Positions 11,159 to 24,488 are shown, counted from the first letter of the stretch. The stretch is DNA of 64,000 nt from Erodium maritimum (GCA_963921825.1 OY997589.1:51206546-51270545), one strand, 5' to 3'. The notes: generated by a model not told the origin, from the sequence alone. Program-made: numbers and translations.

Positions 11159-12700
11159 TTGATCTACAACAGATAAAATTCAATCAGTAAACTGAATAAA
11201 TTTTATGAAGATCAAGCTTAAACACCAACAATCAATTCTAAACCTTTAGAATCTGAAACCAAGATCCTTGATTCACTCGATTAAGCTGAACTAATGCTCA
11301 CCACTTAATCGAGCTATGTAGGTAGGACTCCATCCAATCACATCCAATGTGACTCTTGGCTAGGGTATGTACTTATGTACACGACTTACCCTATCTGTTA
11401 CCCTAGCTCAACCTCAGGCCGAGAATCGTAGTTGGGTCCACCAATTTTCAACTATGGCTCGTCACTATGTAGGTGCTCCGCTAATGCGCACGACACCCAC
11501 ATATGTCGTCCAAACCTACTACCCCGCTTCCCCATGGATGCTCCGCTAATGCGCACGACAACCATAGGACGGGGAGGTAGTAAGGTGTTGATGATTGGGA
11601 GGTATCGGACATGACCCGCTTTTACTTGTCCAGTTGTGTTCAAAACTTTGGCACATCCTAGATGCGATGAGCACATCAACTACATTCTAAATGCAATGAT
11701 GCCTCAAATTACATCCAATGTAATTCTTCCTTTGAACCCGTCAACTACATCCAATGCAATGACGGTTCTAAGGGTTCACACACAAGGATTAAAATTCCAA
11801 TTTTATCTTTGCATATGAGGTGATATGCTCGGTAAATAAAGTTAAGCATGCAATTCTAAAACACATAGAATTAATCATGCATAAACTAAACCAAGCATAA
11901 AGCGATAAATGTGCACATAATAGCCCCCTAAACTAACTCCCACTAGCTTCTTGAGCTCCACCGACTCCAAGCCGATGCCAACACCCGAAAAGCCACCAAA
12001 TGACCTTTTCGCCCTTTCTTCGTCTTGAGTAAAATATTACAATTTAATACACGACTCGCAGGTCGGGAATAAATAAATATTACAAACAAGTGGTTCGACG
12101 ACCACACCTTGAAAGAATAATTACACGTTAACTCTAACGGCTCGCAGGCCGTGAAAAGCGATAAATAAATAAATTGAGCTCGGGGCTATTATGTACACCA
12201 TGCCAACATCACATCACACATCGTGTTATCAAACAAGAATGTTATCAAACATCATGTGATTTTCCGGTTTTAATTAATAGCCAAGTTTCGAAATTTTTTG
12301 ATGCTCGGTTTATCGAAACCGTTCAAAAATGAAACTTTTGAACATTTGATCTTCGAGTTCATCATGACGGTTCCAAACTCGTCATAACTAACAAAACGGT
12401 TTAGCCTTGGCATATCAACCATCCAATGGTCATGCTTGGCCTAGCTCCGTCCAACGGAGCCCCGTTCGGTCCCGGTTTCGGCTCCCCGAGAGTCCCGCTC
12501 CCGAGACCCGAAAAATCAAATTTTTTTCAAAATTTCCAGATTTGAAATAATTTTCAAAAATTCATTTTACATGCATTAAATCCATAAACAATAATTTAAA
12601 ACATGTTATCAAACAATTTAGCAAAACAACATGCCAAAAACGAAACTTTCAAGCAAAACCGAAACTTTGAACACCGTCTTGTGAATCCCGAAGGTAGCAC

Positions 12701-12713
12701 GGCTCTGATACCA
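12701..12713 (-). promoter_or_regulatory. Primer binding site (initiator tRNA-Met) of Copia A
   Basis: The minus strand reads TGGTATCAGAGCC one base inside the 5' LTR, the standard plant initiator-tRNA-Met primer site. Confidence 0.92.
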
Positions 12714-12714
12714 C

Positions 12715-14401
12715 TGTTGGGTCTCGAGGTAGGGTTGGAGATGAACCAACTCGCAGCGGAAAATCAATGAAAACCAAGAGACGATTAAACCATGAAACAA
12801 CTAACAAAGAATAGATTCACAAGAGAAAAATTCAGCACTATTTCTTACCAAAACAAGAACACCGGTTAACGAATGATTGACTTGAGTCTCCAAGACGCCT
12901 ACGTATCCACATGGGAATCAAAGCCACGTAGTTCTTCTCTTTGAGGACTCAAGAACACAAACATGGAGGTGGAAACTAGCCAAACCCGAAATGGCCATGG
13001 AAGAGGGAGAGAAAATGTGTTTCCTATTCTTGTCTTGTGTTTGTTATGTTGAAAAAAGATGACTTAAACATAACAAAACCCATACTTGTCCAACTAAAGG
13101 CATGGGACAAGTATGGTGTCAAGTAAGGTGTAAATAGGACAAAGTATGGCAAGACAAGATTGGGTTAGGTGGTGAATCACCAACACCTTAATCCTTGTCT
13201 TGCTTACTTAGTACTAATTAATCAAGACTTGATTAATTAGTTCCATGGGCCTTGGTTGCATGGGCCTTTCATGGGCCTCTTGGAACATGGCCCGTGGCCA
13301 TTTCCAACGAGGTCCCGTGATTCGCTCATCGCCTCCAAGCCTTCCATACCGGAAATGTCCAACATTATCCGACGCGATCAATCCCAAGACTCCAAGTCTT
13401 GTCTCGATCCGTAAAGTCCTATTCACTTACGGGCACATGACCCAAAACCCAGTTTTGGTCATATCCCGAGACAACTCCCTTTTGGCCATTCTCCATATAT
13501 GTGTCAATGAGTTTCATCCTCCGGTGTGACCCTTAGGTTTATGCATGTCAATAGATCAACGTAAAATCCCATTTTACTTGATCCTATTTAAGTGGCAACT
13601 AACGAGACTTTAGTATTGCCTGACACTACATAACGAATCGACCCTGTCGATTCTAACCTTTCTGTCGTCCCTGTCATTATCCTTTTATCTCCGATATCCT
13701 GATTGAGATAAGGCATAGAGCCGTCATCCTTATTATTCTCAATCACCGTTCCTTGACATGTGAGATGACTGAAGATATGATACCCAGTATCATGTGCATG
13801 GCCATGCTATTCTTCCAGTCACTCTCGATCAAGTGGCCGAGAACCGATATCTTTCCCATACCTTAGTATGAGGGATAAATCCCTTAGCCGTCTTTCGTGT
13901 CACTCATGTAGCCCGTCCCCAAGCCAATCCTGGCCGTTATGGAAGCCCTGTTACGGACAACGTTAGGCTCAGGTCAAACTCAGTTGTTGACTACATAGCG
14001 ATCACAAAGACTCCTTGGTCTAAGGATACATGACAAGCTACAACACTGAATATGTTCATGACTTAATCTATGGCACATATTCAGGGCGGGTCGTCCAATA
14101 TCATGTCCCACATGATATCTATGATCAGACTCCGGAATCTCATTCCAATGACTAACAGAACGTAAGCCATAAAGAGCCATCTTTCATACTAGTCGCTTCT
14201 AGTGAAGCTTTGTTGACTAGGGACCCATCGAGTGTGATCTATCTCGATCTATGGTTCTATTCGCATGGTGGGCATAGATCAGAGCACACATCGATATATT
14301 ACTCCAACACATAAGTAATATAAAGCCGCTTTAATTTTATTGCTAACGATGATATATACATTTGGACATTTAGGATTGAACTACGGGCACTAAGACTAAC
14401 A
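12715..14401 (-). repeat. 5' LTR of Copia A
   Basis: It has the same length (1687 bp) and, by eye, the same sequence as 5943-7629 except A at 12880. It would carry the element's promoter and poly(A) signals, which I did not pinpoint. Confidence 0.95.
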
Positions 14402-17400
14402 ATAAAGACCCTGGATAATCTCATTGATGAATGAGAGCTAGTCCCACAAGAGATTGCTCAGAGGGCTTATCTTAATGTAAAGTTAATTCAGTTGCTTAAA
14501 TTTCAAGCCAAATTGTGGTGTCAGAAGGCTAGACTTAAATGGTCTAAAGAAGGGGATAGGAATACTAAGTTTTTCCATCTGGTGGCAAATTTAAATGGCT
14601 CTAGGAAGTTTATTTCTTAGGTGGTATAAGAGGGTATAACTTATTCAACTCCTGTTGAAATAAAATTGGTGGCCAAGAAGCATTTTGAAGAAAGATTTAG
14701 GGACACTTATTCAATGTGTACTGATATCTCCTCTCTACCATTTTTATCTCTTTCTTCTCTGCATGCTCAAACATTGGAACAGTCTTTCTCTGAGGTGGAG
14801 ATTATTGCAGCCATCAAAGCCTACAGAGGTGATAAAGCTCCCGGCCCAAATGGGTATTCTATGAAATTTTATCAGTGTTGTTGGGACATTATTAAGCCTG
14901 AAATTTTGGCTTTCTTGGATCATTTCTTCCATGGTGGGGATCTTGGCAAAGGTTTAAATTCTTCTTTCCTAACTCTTATCCTTAAGAATTCTTCTCATGA
15001 GTCCTTCGATGATTATAGACCTATTAGCTTGATCAGTAGCACCTACAAGATCATCTCAAAAAAATTGGCAACAAGGTTGAGAGTTGTGATGAATTGTCTT
15101 GTACATGATGTCCAATCTGGGTTCATTGCTTGGAGACAGATTCTAGATGGTATTTTAATTGCTTCAGAACACATACATTCAATCAAAAGGACCAGAAAAA
15201 AGGTTATTATTTCGAAAGTAGATTTTGAGAATGCTTATATGTTAGTTGGGGAGATCTTCTCAAACTTTTTGAGGTCATGGGTTTTGGGAAGGTTTGAATT
15301 TCTTGGGTATCTATTTGCATCAAGGCTTGGTCATCTGTTCTAATCAATGGCTTTCCATCAGCTGATTTCCCTTTGAGTAGAGGTTTAAGGCAGGGATGTT
15401 CCCTTTCTCCCTTGATGTTTGCCTTACTATTTGAATGTCTGCACCAACTTATGATCAAGGGTACTCAAGCTGGGATGTTCTCAAGTATTCAATGCAATGG
15501 CAAAAGGCCTCACATCTCACACCTCCAGTTTGCAGATGATACCTTGATATTTTTGGAGGCAGGAATTCAACAAGTCATTAATCTCAAGCACACTTTGAAT
15601 TGTTTACAACAGGCTACATGGTTGAAGATGAATTTCCAAAAATCAAAAGTTCTGGTTATGAATGCAAATTAAGTTACCTTGGGAGAGGTTACTCAAATTT
15701 TGGGTTGCTCAGCAATGAAGTTACCTTTTGATTATCCGGGGTTTCAGTTGGGAGCAAGTCCAGGGAGAAAGAAGACAAGGGTTCCAGTGATAAATAAGTT
15801 CAAGAAGAAGCTTAGTTTGTGGCAAGCTAAATTTAAGTCTTTTGGTGGAAGGTTGAATTTGATAAAAACATCCCTCAGTTCTCTCCCATTGTATTATATG
15901 TCCTTGTTTAAAGCTCCTAGAGGGGTGATCCTTGAAATGGAAAAGTGGCAGAGGAGGTTTTTATGGAATGGGACAATTTCAAAGAAGCTGCTTCATAAGG
16001 TTAGGTGGAACTTGATCTGTAGGCCTAAATCAGCAAGGGGTCGTGGGATTAAAAATCTGCATATTATGAACAAAGCCTTGCTGGCTAGATGGTGGTGGAG
16101 GTTTGCTTTGGAGTGTGACTCGATGTGGAAACAATTGTTATGTGCTAAATATGGATGGGATTCTACTGCTTGGAATATATCTGATTTTATCCTCCAAAAT
16201 GGCGAGAGTTTTATAAGTCATGTGGAATCTTTATTGCTGTGTCCTGGGTTTGCAAATGCTTTTGGTGCTGTGGGGATTCTATGGACAGTGGTTTCAGGGA
16301 ATAGAGTTCATTTTGGGAAGATAATTGGTTGATCAATTCTCCTCTTAAATATACTTTCCAAAGACTGTATCATTTGTGCACTCAGAAGATGGGGTTGATT
16401 TCAGCCTTTTGGATTGATGGAGATTTGATCATTGTTTTCCGAAGGGATTTGAGGGGATGGGAAAAGGATTGGTTTTATTTGTTGTGTGACCTCATGGACA
16501 ATTTTCATGGTTTAACTAAGGGGGGTAATAGAGCCAATTGGGTTTTGGATTCTAAAGTCCTCTTTGTTCAGAAGATGTATGAAGCTCTTGATGATCCTGC
16601 AGATTTGAATCTTCAATGGACAGCTCTTCTTTGGGCTCCAATCTTGCCACCTAAAGTGGTTGCCTTTGCTTGGCTTGTCTGTATGCAAGGGGTTCCTAGC
16701 AAATGCTTTTTATTGGCTAGAGGCTTCTATAGAGAAACCATATGGTGTGCTCTTTGTCACGAGGATCCTGAAGATCTTGATCACTTGTTTATTGGTTGTT
16801 CTTTGTCTACTGTATTGTGGAATTTATGTTTAGATTGGTGGGGTATTAAATCTGCACTGACTAATTCTATTGGTAGCTGGTTCTTGGCTTGGAATCAGCT
16901 TGGTCCTGTGAGATCAAAGAAGCAGTGGTCTATGTTATCTTCTATTTTCCTTTGGAGAATTTGGCTTAGTAGGAACCAGGCCATCTTTAACAGGTTGAAT
17001 CAGAATCCCTACTGCATTTTTCAACAAGTCCAAAATGATGCTTACCAGTTGCTGTGGGCTAACTTTAAGGAGGGACAGTCCTTTTCATTCTTGTCTTGGA
17101 TCAATGCTCCCGATGACAGTTGTAGGCAGGGTGCTGCTCTGAGCCTTAGACCTGGTTCTGCTTGAAGGGGGTTATTTCTACCCTTTCACTTCTGTTGAGG
17201 TTGTTGTTGGTGGAGTTCTGGCTGGGGGTTTTGGGGAAGGGTAGGTGGGTGGTGGGGGCTGAGAATTGTGAGGTGGTGAGCCTATTGTGGGGTTTTGTTG
17301 AGCTGCCTAGTTTTGAGTGGGGGCTTTTGTGCCTGGTTTGGGCTACTGTTGCTTCCTAGTTGAGTGGGGTAGTCTTTTTTAGGTTGAGTGGTTTTGTTTT

Positions 17401-17431
17401 ACATGTTGGGAGTTCTTGGAGTGGTGTTTGC

Positions 17432-19093
17432 TATTAGTCTTAGTGCCCGTAGTTCAATCATAAATGTTCAAATGTATATATCATCATTAGCAATAAGATT
17501 AAAGCGGCTTTATATTACTTATGTGCTGGAGTAATATATCGATGTGTGTTCTGATCTATGCCCATCATGCGAATAGAACCATAGATTGAGATGGATCACA
17601 CTCAATGGGTCCCTAGTCAACAAAGCTTCACTAGAAGCGACTAGTATCAAAGATGACTCTTCATGGCTTACGTTCTGTTAGTCAATGAAATGGGATTCCA
17701 GATTCTGATCATAGATATCATGTGGGACATGATATTGGATGACCCGACATGAATATGTGTCATAGGTCTAGTCATGAGCATATTCATTGTCGTAGCTTGT
17801 CATGTATCCTTAGACCAAAGAGTCTTTGTGATCGCTATGTTGTAAACAACTAAGTTTGACATGAGCCTAACGTTGCCCGTAACAGGGCTTCCATAACGGC
17901 CAGGATTGGCTTGGGGACGGATTGCATGAGTGACACGAAAGATGGCTAAGGGATTTATCCCTCATACAACGGTATGAGAAAGATATCGATTCTCGGCCGC
18001 TTGATCGGGAGTGACTGAAAGAATAGCATGGTCATGCACATGATATTGAGTATCATATAAGTCATCTCACATATCAAGGAACAATGATTGAGAAGAATAA
18101 GGATGACGGCTCTATGCCTTATCTCAATCAGGATATCGGTGATAAAAGTATAATGACATGGACGAATGAAAGGTTAGAATCGATTGGGTCGATTCGCTAT
18201 GTAGTGTTAGGCAATACTAAAGTCTCGTTAGTCGCCACTTATATAGGATCAAGTAAAATGGGATTTTACGTTGATCTATCGACATGCATAAACCTAAGGG
18301 TCACACCGAAGGATGAAACTCATTGACACATTTATGGAGAATGACCAAAAGAGAGTTGTCTCGGGACATGACCAAAACTGGGTTTTGGGTCATGTGCCCG
18401 TGAGTGAATAGGACTTTGCGGATCGAGACAAGGCTTGGAGTCTTGGATTGATCACGTCGGATAATGTTGGACATTTCCAGTATGGAAGGCTTGGAGGCGA
18501 TGAGCACGTCACGGGACCTCGTTGGAAATGGTCATGGGCCATGTTCCAAGAGGCCCATGAAAGGCCCATGCAACCAAGGCCCATGGAACTAATTAATCAA
18601 GTCTTGATTAATTAGTACTAAGTAAGCAAGACAAGGATTAAGATGTTGGTGATTCGCCACCTAACCTATCTTGTCTTGCCATACTTAGCACCATACTTGT
18701 CTTACTTCACACCATGCTTCACACCTTAGTTGTCCTTGATAGTTGTTGATGGTTTAAGTCATCTTTTTCCTACAACAAATCACAAGACAACAATAGAAAC
18801 ACAACTTCTCTCCCTCTCTCCTTACAAATTCGGGTTTGGCATTTTTTTCTCCATCTTGTTGTGTTCTTGAGTCATCTAAAGAAGAACTACATCACTTTGA
18901 TTCCAATTGGAAACGTAGGCGTCTTGGAGACTCAAGCCGATCATCGTTTCTTTGGTGTTCTTGAATGAATTGGTAAGGAGACATTCATATTGTTTGTTCT
19001 CTTGTGTATCTAATATTTGGTAGTGTTCTATGGCATGGTCTCGAGTTATTTTCGCTGCAAATATGTGTTCATACCCTCCATCGAGACCCAACA
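17432..19093 (+). repeat. Solo LTR of the Copia A family
   Basis: It begins TATTAGTCTTAGTGCCCG and ends CGAGACCCAACA, the reverse complement of the Copia A LTR, so it lies in the opposite orientation. The length is about 1662 bp with many differences and small indels. Its flanks TTTGC (17427-17431) and GTTGC (19094-19098) are a 5-bp duplication with one mutation. No internal region or second LTR is present, as expected after LTR-LTR recombination. It lies in the LINE A 3' UTR and is clearly older than the full-length copy at 5943. Confidence 0.88.
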
Positions 19094-19565
19094 GTTGCTT
19101 GGCAGGACCTCTTGCTGGAAGCAGCTTTGACTTTCTGTACAAAGGGGTTACAGGTTGTTTTTGGGCCGGTGCTTCTTTCTATGGGTGTCATTGGGTTTTT
19201 GAAGTAGTGTTGGTTTTAGTTCGTTGGGGTTCTAGGTCATCTTATTGCCCAAGTTGGTTGTCAGTACTGGTAGTGTGTTTGGGGTGGGAATTTTAGAGTT
19301 CTTGTTACTTCAGGGTTTGGGTTGCAGGGTTAATTCTTTTCCTGCTTGTTTTGTTCTAGTTCTTCTTGATTTGGGGTGTGATTGTTTGGCGGGAAGGGCA
19401 CTCTTGTTGAGCAAGCTAGAGTGTCTTGTTTGTGTAGTAAGTGGTGTAGGTAGGGTTGTAGTTCTATCTACTTGTTTGTAATGGTTGTAGAGGATCTCCC
19501 TTGTCTTGGCTTTCTATTTTGGAAGGCTAAGTTTACAAAATTCAAAATATTTGCTGATAAAAAAA

Positions 19566-20204
19566 GTGTAAAGTTATTTTCAATTTCATGACTCGTGAGA
19601 CGTGTCATATTCTGATAAGTTGTAAGTGGGCGTAAATTCTACCATGAGAAGCCACAAAAGAGGGTTCGAACACAAAATTGAAGGGCCGGAGAGGTGCAAC
19701 ATGGTGAAGCCGACGTCCGGCTCTCACTAGAAAGAACCGCCCATCAGATACTCTACCGTGCATGTTGTTAGAAACTCCACCTCTAGTGAAGGAATAATAG
19801 ACCAAATGATTATGGCTCACAAAAACAATGAAGATTATGCATGCCCCCGCTAAACTAAGTAGGATAATGTCTTGAATTGCTATTCTTGTTCAATCCTCAC
19901 TAAATGGTGCAAATATACCCGAAAATGAAGAAAAAAAATCACATAGCATCTTGCTATTCTACTTCAAACTTCACGGATCTCTTTCATATAGCAAACTTTT
20001 CATATTATTAGATGTAAATGTGATCGATTTCAGGAATTTCAGCTGCTAGAACAATCGACCATAAACATTAAGCAAAACTGAACCAATTCGTCAAAATATA
20101 GCATAAAACTACCAATTAACACTAAATAAAAAACAGCACTTCAAAGACAACAAATCACAATACAAAATCTAAGTTCCTGTCCAAACAAAAATGGCGTTTA
20201 TAAG
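19566..20204. other. Spacer between LINE A and the isocitrate dehydrogenase gene
   Basis: No gene, RNA gene or repeat family recognised. The right part probably includes the 3' flank of the minus-strand dehydrogenase gene. Confidence 0.4.
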
Positions 20205-20392
20205 GATTATCTACCACATTTGAGAGATATTACTTCATAGCTATTGGCTTATTTAAGATGTTCTGTAGCTCCAAATAATAGGAGTCCAGAAGTACACATT
20301 TGAGAGATTTGCTTCATTGCTGTTTATAACGATCATCTACCACATTTGAGAGATTCTTCATTGCTGTTTGCTTATTTAAGATGTTCTGTAGG
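20205..20392 (-). repeat. Imperfect duplication in the likely 3' UTR of the ICDH gene
   Basis: A block of about 60 bp (ATCTACCACATTTGAGAGAT ... TTAAGATGTTCTGTAG) occurs at about 20208-20272 and 20334-20392. A third partial piece (CACATTTGAGAGATTTGCTTC) lies between them. It begins only 10 bp after the stop codon in gene sense, so it would be transcribed. Confidence 0.65.
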
Positions 20393-20401
20393 AATCCAGG
20401 A

Positions 20402-23400
20402 TTACAGTTTTGCTTTGGTATACAGGCGTGATTGGAGATCTGCTGCCACAGCTTCAATAAACTCTTCAGTATTTAGATACTGAGCCCTTGTAGTCCTGCA
20501 TATGATACATGAAAGTGCTGTCATGGCCCGAAATGCAAGTGATAGAAATTAGAAGGGAAGTGTCCTTGGATACCTAGGTCCATGAATAAGAAGAGCAAGA
20601 TCTTTTGTCATCTTCCCAGACTCAACAGTTCCAATGCAGGCCTCTTCTAGCTTCTCTGTAAAGTTCAACAGTCTAGAATTGCCATCCAACTTTGCCCTGA
20701 TAATATGAAACGAATTCACATTTTAAAAACAGGCCGAGGTTCTAGATATTTGTCAGTGGTATACACACATGTTATCCAGCTAAAAGAAAAAACAAGAAAT
20801 AAACCCGATACCTGTGCGCAAGACCTCGCGACCAAGCAAATATTGAAGCTATGCTGTTTGTGCTTGTTTCTTCTCCTTTCTGATGAACCCGATAATGGCG
20901 AGTAACTGTACCATGGGCTGCTTCAGCTTCAATGGTCTTTCCATCTGGGCACACCTGTAGAGCAATCCAATTTCTCATTTGCCCTAGCTAAAAATTGGGG
21001 AAGAAAGAACTTGAATGGAAAATAAACAGGTTCAGTGGTGCAGACATACCAGTACTGATGTCATCAACCCAAGAGATCCATACCCTGCACCAATAGAACC
21101 AAATATTTCTTATAAATCAACATTTTTCCATTCATTTCATAGATGAGTGTTACCTTAAAGCATAGAAATCTGAAAATCACAATGAACAAACCTTGGGCTA
21201 GGAAATCACTCTGCACATCTCCATCATAATTTTTGCATGCCCATACATAGCCTCCTTCACTTTTAAGGGCATAGGCAACCATATCATCAATGAGACGATG
21301 TTCGTACCTGGCAATTTGGCCATGTCATTACAAGTAAAATTACTTATACTGCATCTACTCACCAACAAGCAGAGCACATATCTTACCATATCCCTGCTGC
21401 CTCAAACTTAGACCTCCATCGAGCTTCATAAACCTCCTGGAAAACATCCTTGAACCTTCAGGAAAGTGAAGTTGTAAGGAGCTAGCAATGCATCACTCAA
21501 ACAACAGGCATCTAACTTGAATAGAGACCGAAGAGAGACATTGCAATAGCGTGTCTCCTTGACCAAAATAAGGGAATTAACTAGTGAGTGTCTGATTTCC
21601 TTCATACGAAGTAAGCTATGAATGAAATATCAGCATCCTTCTAATTTGTTAGTTACCACAGCTTAGTGGGTTAGCACATATTAGTAGGATATGAGGACAG
21701 GACATATAAGGAAATCAAAACATAACTTAACTCATTCTTAATTTTTGCCAAAAATTGAACACCTATCCTTAATAAGAAGTCAGGGCGTACATGACAAAAG
21801 AAGAAAGCATCACTTCACAAGCATAAACCAATACCTTCCGTCATATTTCTTAAGAATGGTATTTTTTGTGCTTAGATACAGTGGCCATCTTTTCTGGTAA
21901 GCAGTATTCATTGAGGCCTCGGCAAAATCAAGAATGGACTGTCATCAATTCAATCACAAGTAAATAAGGAGAATTTAAAGAGTGGGTTTGGAGAGAGATA
22001 AGAGAGGGATGCTAAACTGAACCTCATCAGTATTGTACATTGACAAAGCCACACCTCCAGCACCTGTGAAGTTGAAAACCTCCCATTCTGTTCTCTCATT
22101 CTCTCCATCTGGTTCTGCAAGTAAAGAAATTGGCCTCATATAAGAAGTCTTGAAAGGAAAAAGATCTAAGCATAAGCAAACTCTTAGCCTTCGTGCAGAA
22201 TAGCATGTGAAGCTCTCTATTGGGAATAGCATTTTACCAAACACTAATTTCAGTTTTCCTGGTCCTCTTATTACTGTATCAGTTGCACGATATTGATCAC
22301 CAAAAGCGTGTCTTCCTATGCATATTGGCTTTGTCCAACCTGAAATCACCAAAAGTCTTTACTGTTGCATCATTACATAAGAAATAAATAAACAGTAATA
22401 TAAGGAAATCACTATAAACCTGAAATAAGCTTGGGGATGTTCTTGCAGATAATGGGTTCTCTAAAGACCGTGCCTGTCAAAGATGAATATCCCTTTGGTC
22501 AACTGAGAGCACTAAAAAATGCACAGTGATAAGAAAATGTAGTTGACCGACCATTTAAAATATTCCTAATTGTGCCATTTGGGCTCCTCCACATATTTTT
22601 CAAACTAAATTCCTTAACACGATCTTCATCTGTTAACAGCAAACAAAATTTATAAAACTGAATTGATTGTCAGAAATAATGAATAATTATAAGCTAGTAA
22701 GGAAGACAAGTAGGATGAATTTGCTCTACTTGAGCAATTATACCTGGAGTTATGGTTGCACACTTAATTGCCACATTATACCTACAGCGATGGGAATCAA
22801 ATTTAGCAGGGAGAAAAAAAATTCTGATGCCTTTCTTACCCAACCTATTTGGTTGAGGGAGGAACCCCACCCCTGATGTATGTAGACAACAACCCACACA
22901 TGAGGCTTTACAACCATTTCCTAAGCAATGCTGTGGACAGTTAAATGAATCGTGTAGCAAAATTCCTCTGCATTTTCCACTCCTTTCTAGTTAAAGCTAT
23001 CTCATCCGTCATGTGATACAATAATTAATTAGTCCATGTTGAGTTAGGCCTATGTAAACACTTTTTGGTTCCTCTTCTTTGATTCTCTCATCTTAGACTA
23101 CAAAATCTATGGTTAAGGAAATAAATAAATCATATAAAGTGGGCCTAAAGTGATTCTGCTTTGATAACAAGTAAGTACCTAAGAGTGGCCTCAGCACTTT
23201 CTATTGTAACTTGATCATTGGTGGCATCACGATTGGGGAGTCCAAGGTCAAAGTACTTGATATCCAGCTCAAGAAAGGGCAAAATTAGCTGGTACATACA
23301 AGTTGCAGGATAAGGGTCAAATGCAAGGATAGAGGATAGTGAAGATAAATAAGATGAGTATTACCTTATCCTTGATTGATTTCCAAATGACACGAGTCAT

Positions 23401-23939
23401 TTCATCTCCTGGTTTATAGAGACAGTAGAGAGGGAATATTGGTGAGAAAAAGAGCAAAGGAAAGAAATTGGAAACAAAACACTCATCACCAAGATGTGCG
23501 TCAAAATGCACACTAATCCTTCCATCTCAACACTAGTAATTTGCAGAACTAGGCAATCCCATTACTAGTCAGGAAGCTGACCATGGTTTGATTAGATACA
23601 GAACTAAGCAATACTTTTAGATGAGCATATGTTCAGCAAGGGCTTTGAATAGCTTGCTGACAAGGGTTTCTGGGATTCAAGTAACTAGTATGATCTTGGT
23701 TTATCATGCTGGAGTGTCAATCGAAGATGAAAGAACAAATAGTCTGATATGATAATTCAGCCTTAACCAATTGAAATTACCCAATTTCACAGACTATCTT
23801 ATACTAGGACGAGCATGGATGGATTGTTGATTCAGTGTATTCTGACAAGAGATGAATTACAGAGATCAAAACGAGAGAGAGAGAGGAACAAACCATCCAT
23901 TTCCACTACAGGGTTGACCACCTTAATCTTGTCCACCAT
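20402..23939 (-). CDS. ICDH: Cytosolic NADP-dependent isocitrate dehydrogenase, complete, 15 exons
   Basis: Oxidative decarboxylation of isocitrate to 2-oxoglutarate with NADP+. It supplies NADPH and carbon skeletons for nitrogen assimilation and acts as a homodimer needing Mg/Mn. Exons, in gene order: 23894-23939, 23365-23408, 23179-23288, 22744-22781, 22552-22629, 22420-22473, 22238-22339, 22023-22114, 21835-21938, 21387-21455, 21192-21307, 21050-21084, 20812-20954, 20574-20696 and 20402-20495. All borders are GT-AG, and the sum is 1248 nt, giving 415 codons plus stop, the normal family length. The N-terminus [16 protein letters not shown] has no transit peptide, so the enzyme is predicted cytosolic. 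Visible motifs are the substrate loop RSPNGTIRN, the family signature [20 protein letters not shown], and the NADP-binding part [16 protein letters not shown]. No stop or frame break was seen. Confidence 0.96.
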
Positions 23940-24488
23940 CAACCTTTTCGATTGAAGAAATCAGAAACCCCAAACCCAATTGCCAATTGCGTGTCTTTCT
24001 CTTCGATTCGATTCGATTCCACACCGATCGCCGTTGCTTTGATTTTGCTTTACGACGGAGTATATTCAGTTCAGCCTGCAGTGTTTACACAAAAACTAAA
24101 AAAGTAAAGTAATAGAAAAAAAATGCACTGCAGCTTAGGACGGATAAATTTAGAGCATGTACAACAGAAAGGATCTTGGTCAGGGAGTGGGAGTGCATAC
24201 CTTGTGCTGACTGGACAAAAGTCAGGGAGTACAGAATAGTGGGTGTTTTGCAACAGTGTTGAACCTTGAGGTCTTGGGAGTGCAGAACAGTGCTGACTGG
24301 ATTATTAATTTGTTATTTTCCTGTTTTATTTAATTCGTTATCAGAAACCGTTTAATTTAGTCATAATTTAAACAATTTTGAAAATAAATAATTAAAGACA
24401 ATCAATAATTAATAAATTCAACACGAATAGAAATGAACTTCTAATTTTATTCAATCCATTTTAATACAACCCAAAACAAAATACAAGT

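Larger units (their letters stand above)
5943..14401 (-). mobile_element. Full-length Copia LTR retrotransposon A with near-identical LTRs
   Basis: The element has two 1687-bp LTRs (5943-7629 and 12715-14401), starts TG and ends CA, and is flanked by the 5-bp duplication ATAAA (5938-5942 and 14402-14406). It is read on the minus strand: a primer binding site complementary to initiator tRNA-Met lies beside the LTR at 12715, a purine-rich tract lies beside the LTR at 7629, and gag-pol remains run from 11158 down to about 7780. It lies inside LINE A ORF2, and exact removal with one duplication copy restores the LINE reading. I saw one LTR difference (G at 6108, A at 12880), so insertion was recent, although the coding part is heavily decayed. 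Confidence 0.95.
5032..17165 (+). pseudogene. LINE A ORF2 (endonuclease, reverse transcriptase, zf-RVT), broken
   Basis: The endonuclease part (5032-5942) shows IINVYAPCD, AAGDFNAILD and KYTWFG with stops after GIMDL (5551-5553) and elsewhere. After the Copia insertion the frame continues at 14407. It includes the reverse transcriptase fingers (GDKAPGPNGY, DYRPISLISSTYKIISK), GLRQGCSLSPLMF and the catalytic QFADDTLIF near 15530. Then follow GGRLNLIKTSLSSLPLYYMS and the C-terminal zinc-binding zf-RVT region (WAPILPPKVVAFAWL...CALCHEDPEDLDHLFIGC) to the stop at 17163-17165. A frame shift near 15340 and stops near 14439, 14620, 15670 and 16330 show it is inactive. This is a transposon gene, not a host nuclease. 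Confidence 0.88.
5030..19565 (+). mobile_element. L1-type LINE A, split by a Copia element and by a solo LTR
   Basis: ORF2 homology begins near 5032 (frame SWNMRG, the first endonuclease motif). It is interrupted at 5942/14402 by a full Copia insertion, resumes, is interrupted again at 17431/19094 by a solo LTR, and ends with GCTGATAAAAAAAG (A-run about 19559-19565). Removing the two insertions leaves about 4.4 kb. The 5' border is not certain: no target duplication of the tail flank was found upstream. The LINE is the oldest layer of this nest, since both Copia-family insertions lie inside it. Confidence 0.85.

Noticed and set aside
12701..12713. tRNA-like sequence TGGTATCAGAGCC (also at 38241)
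   Set aside because: Primer binding sites of the two Copia elements; no tRNA fold around them.
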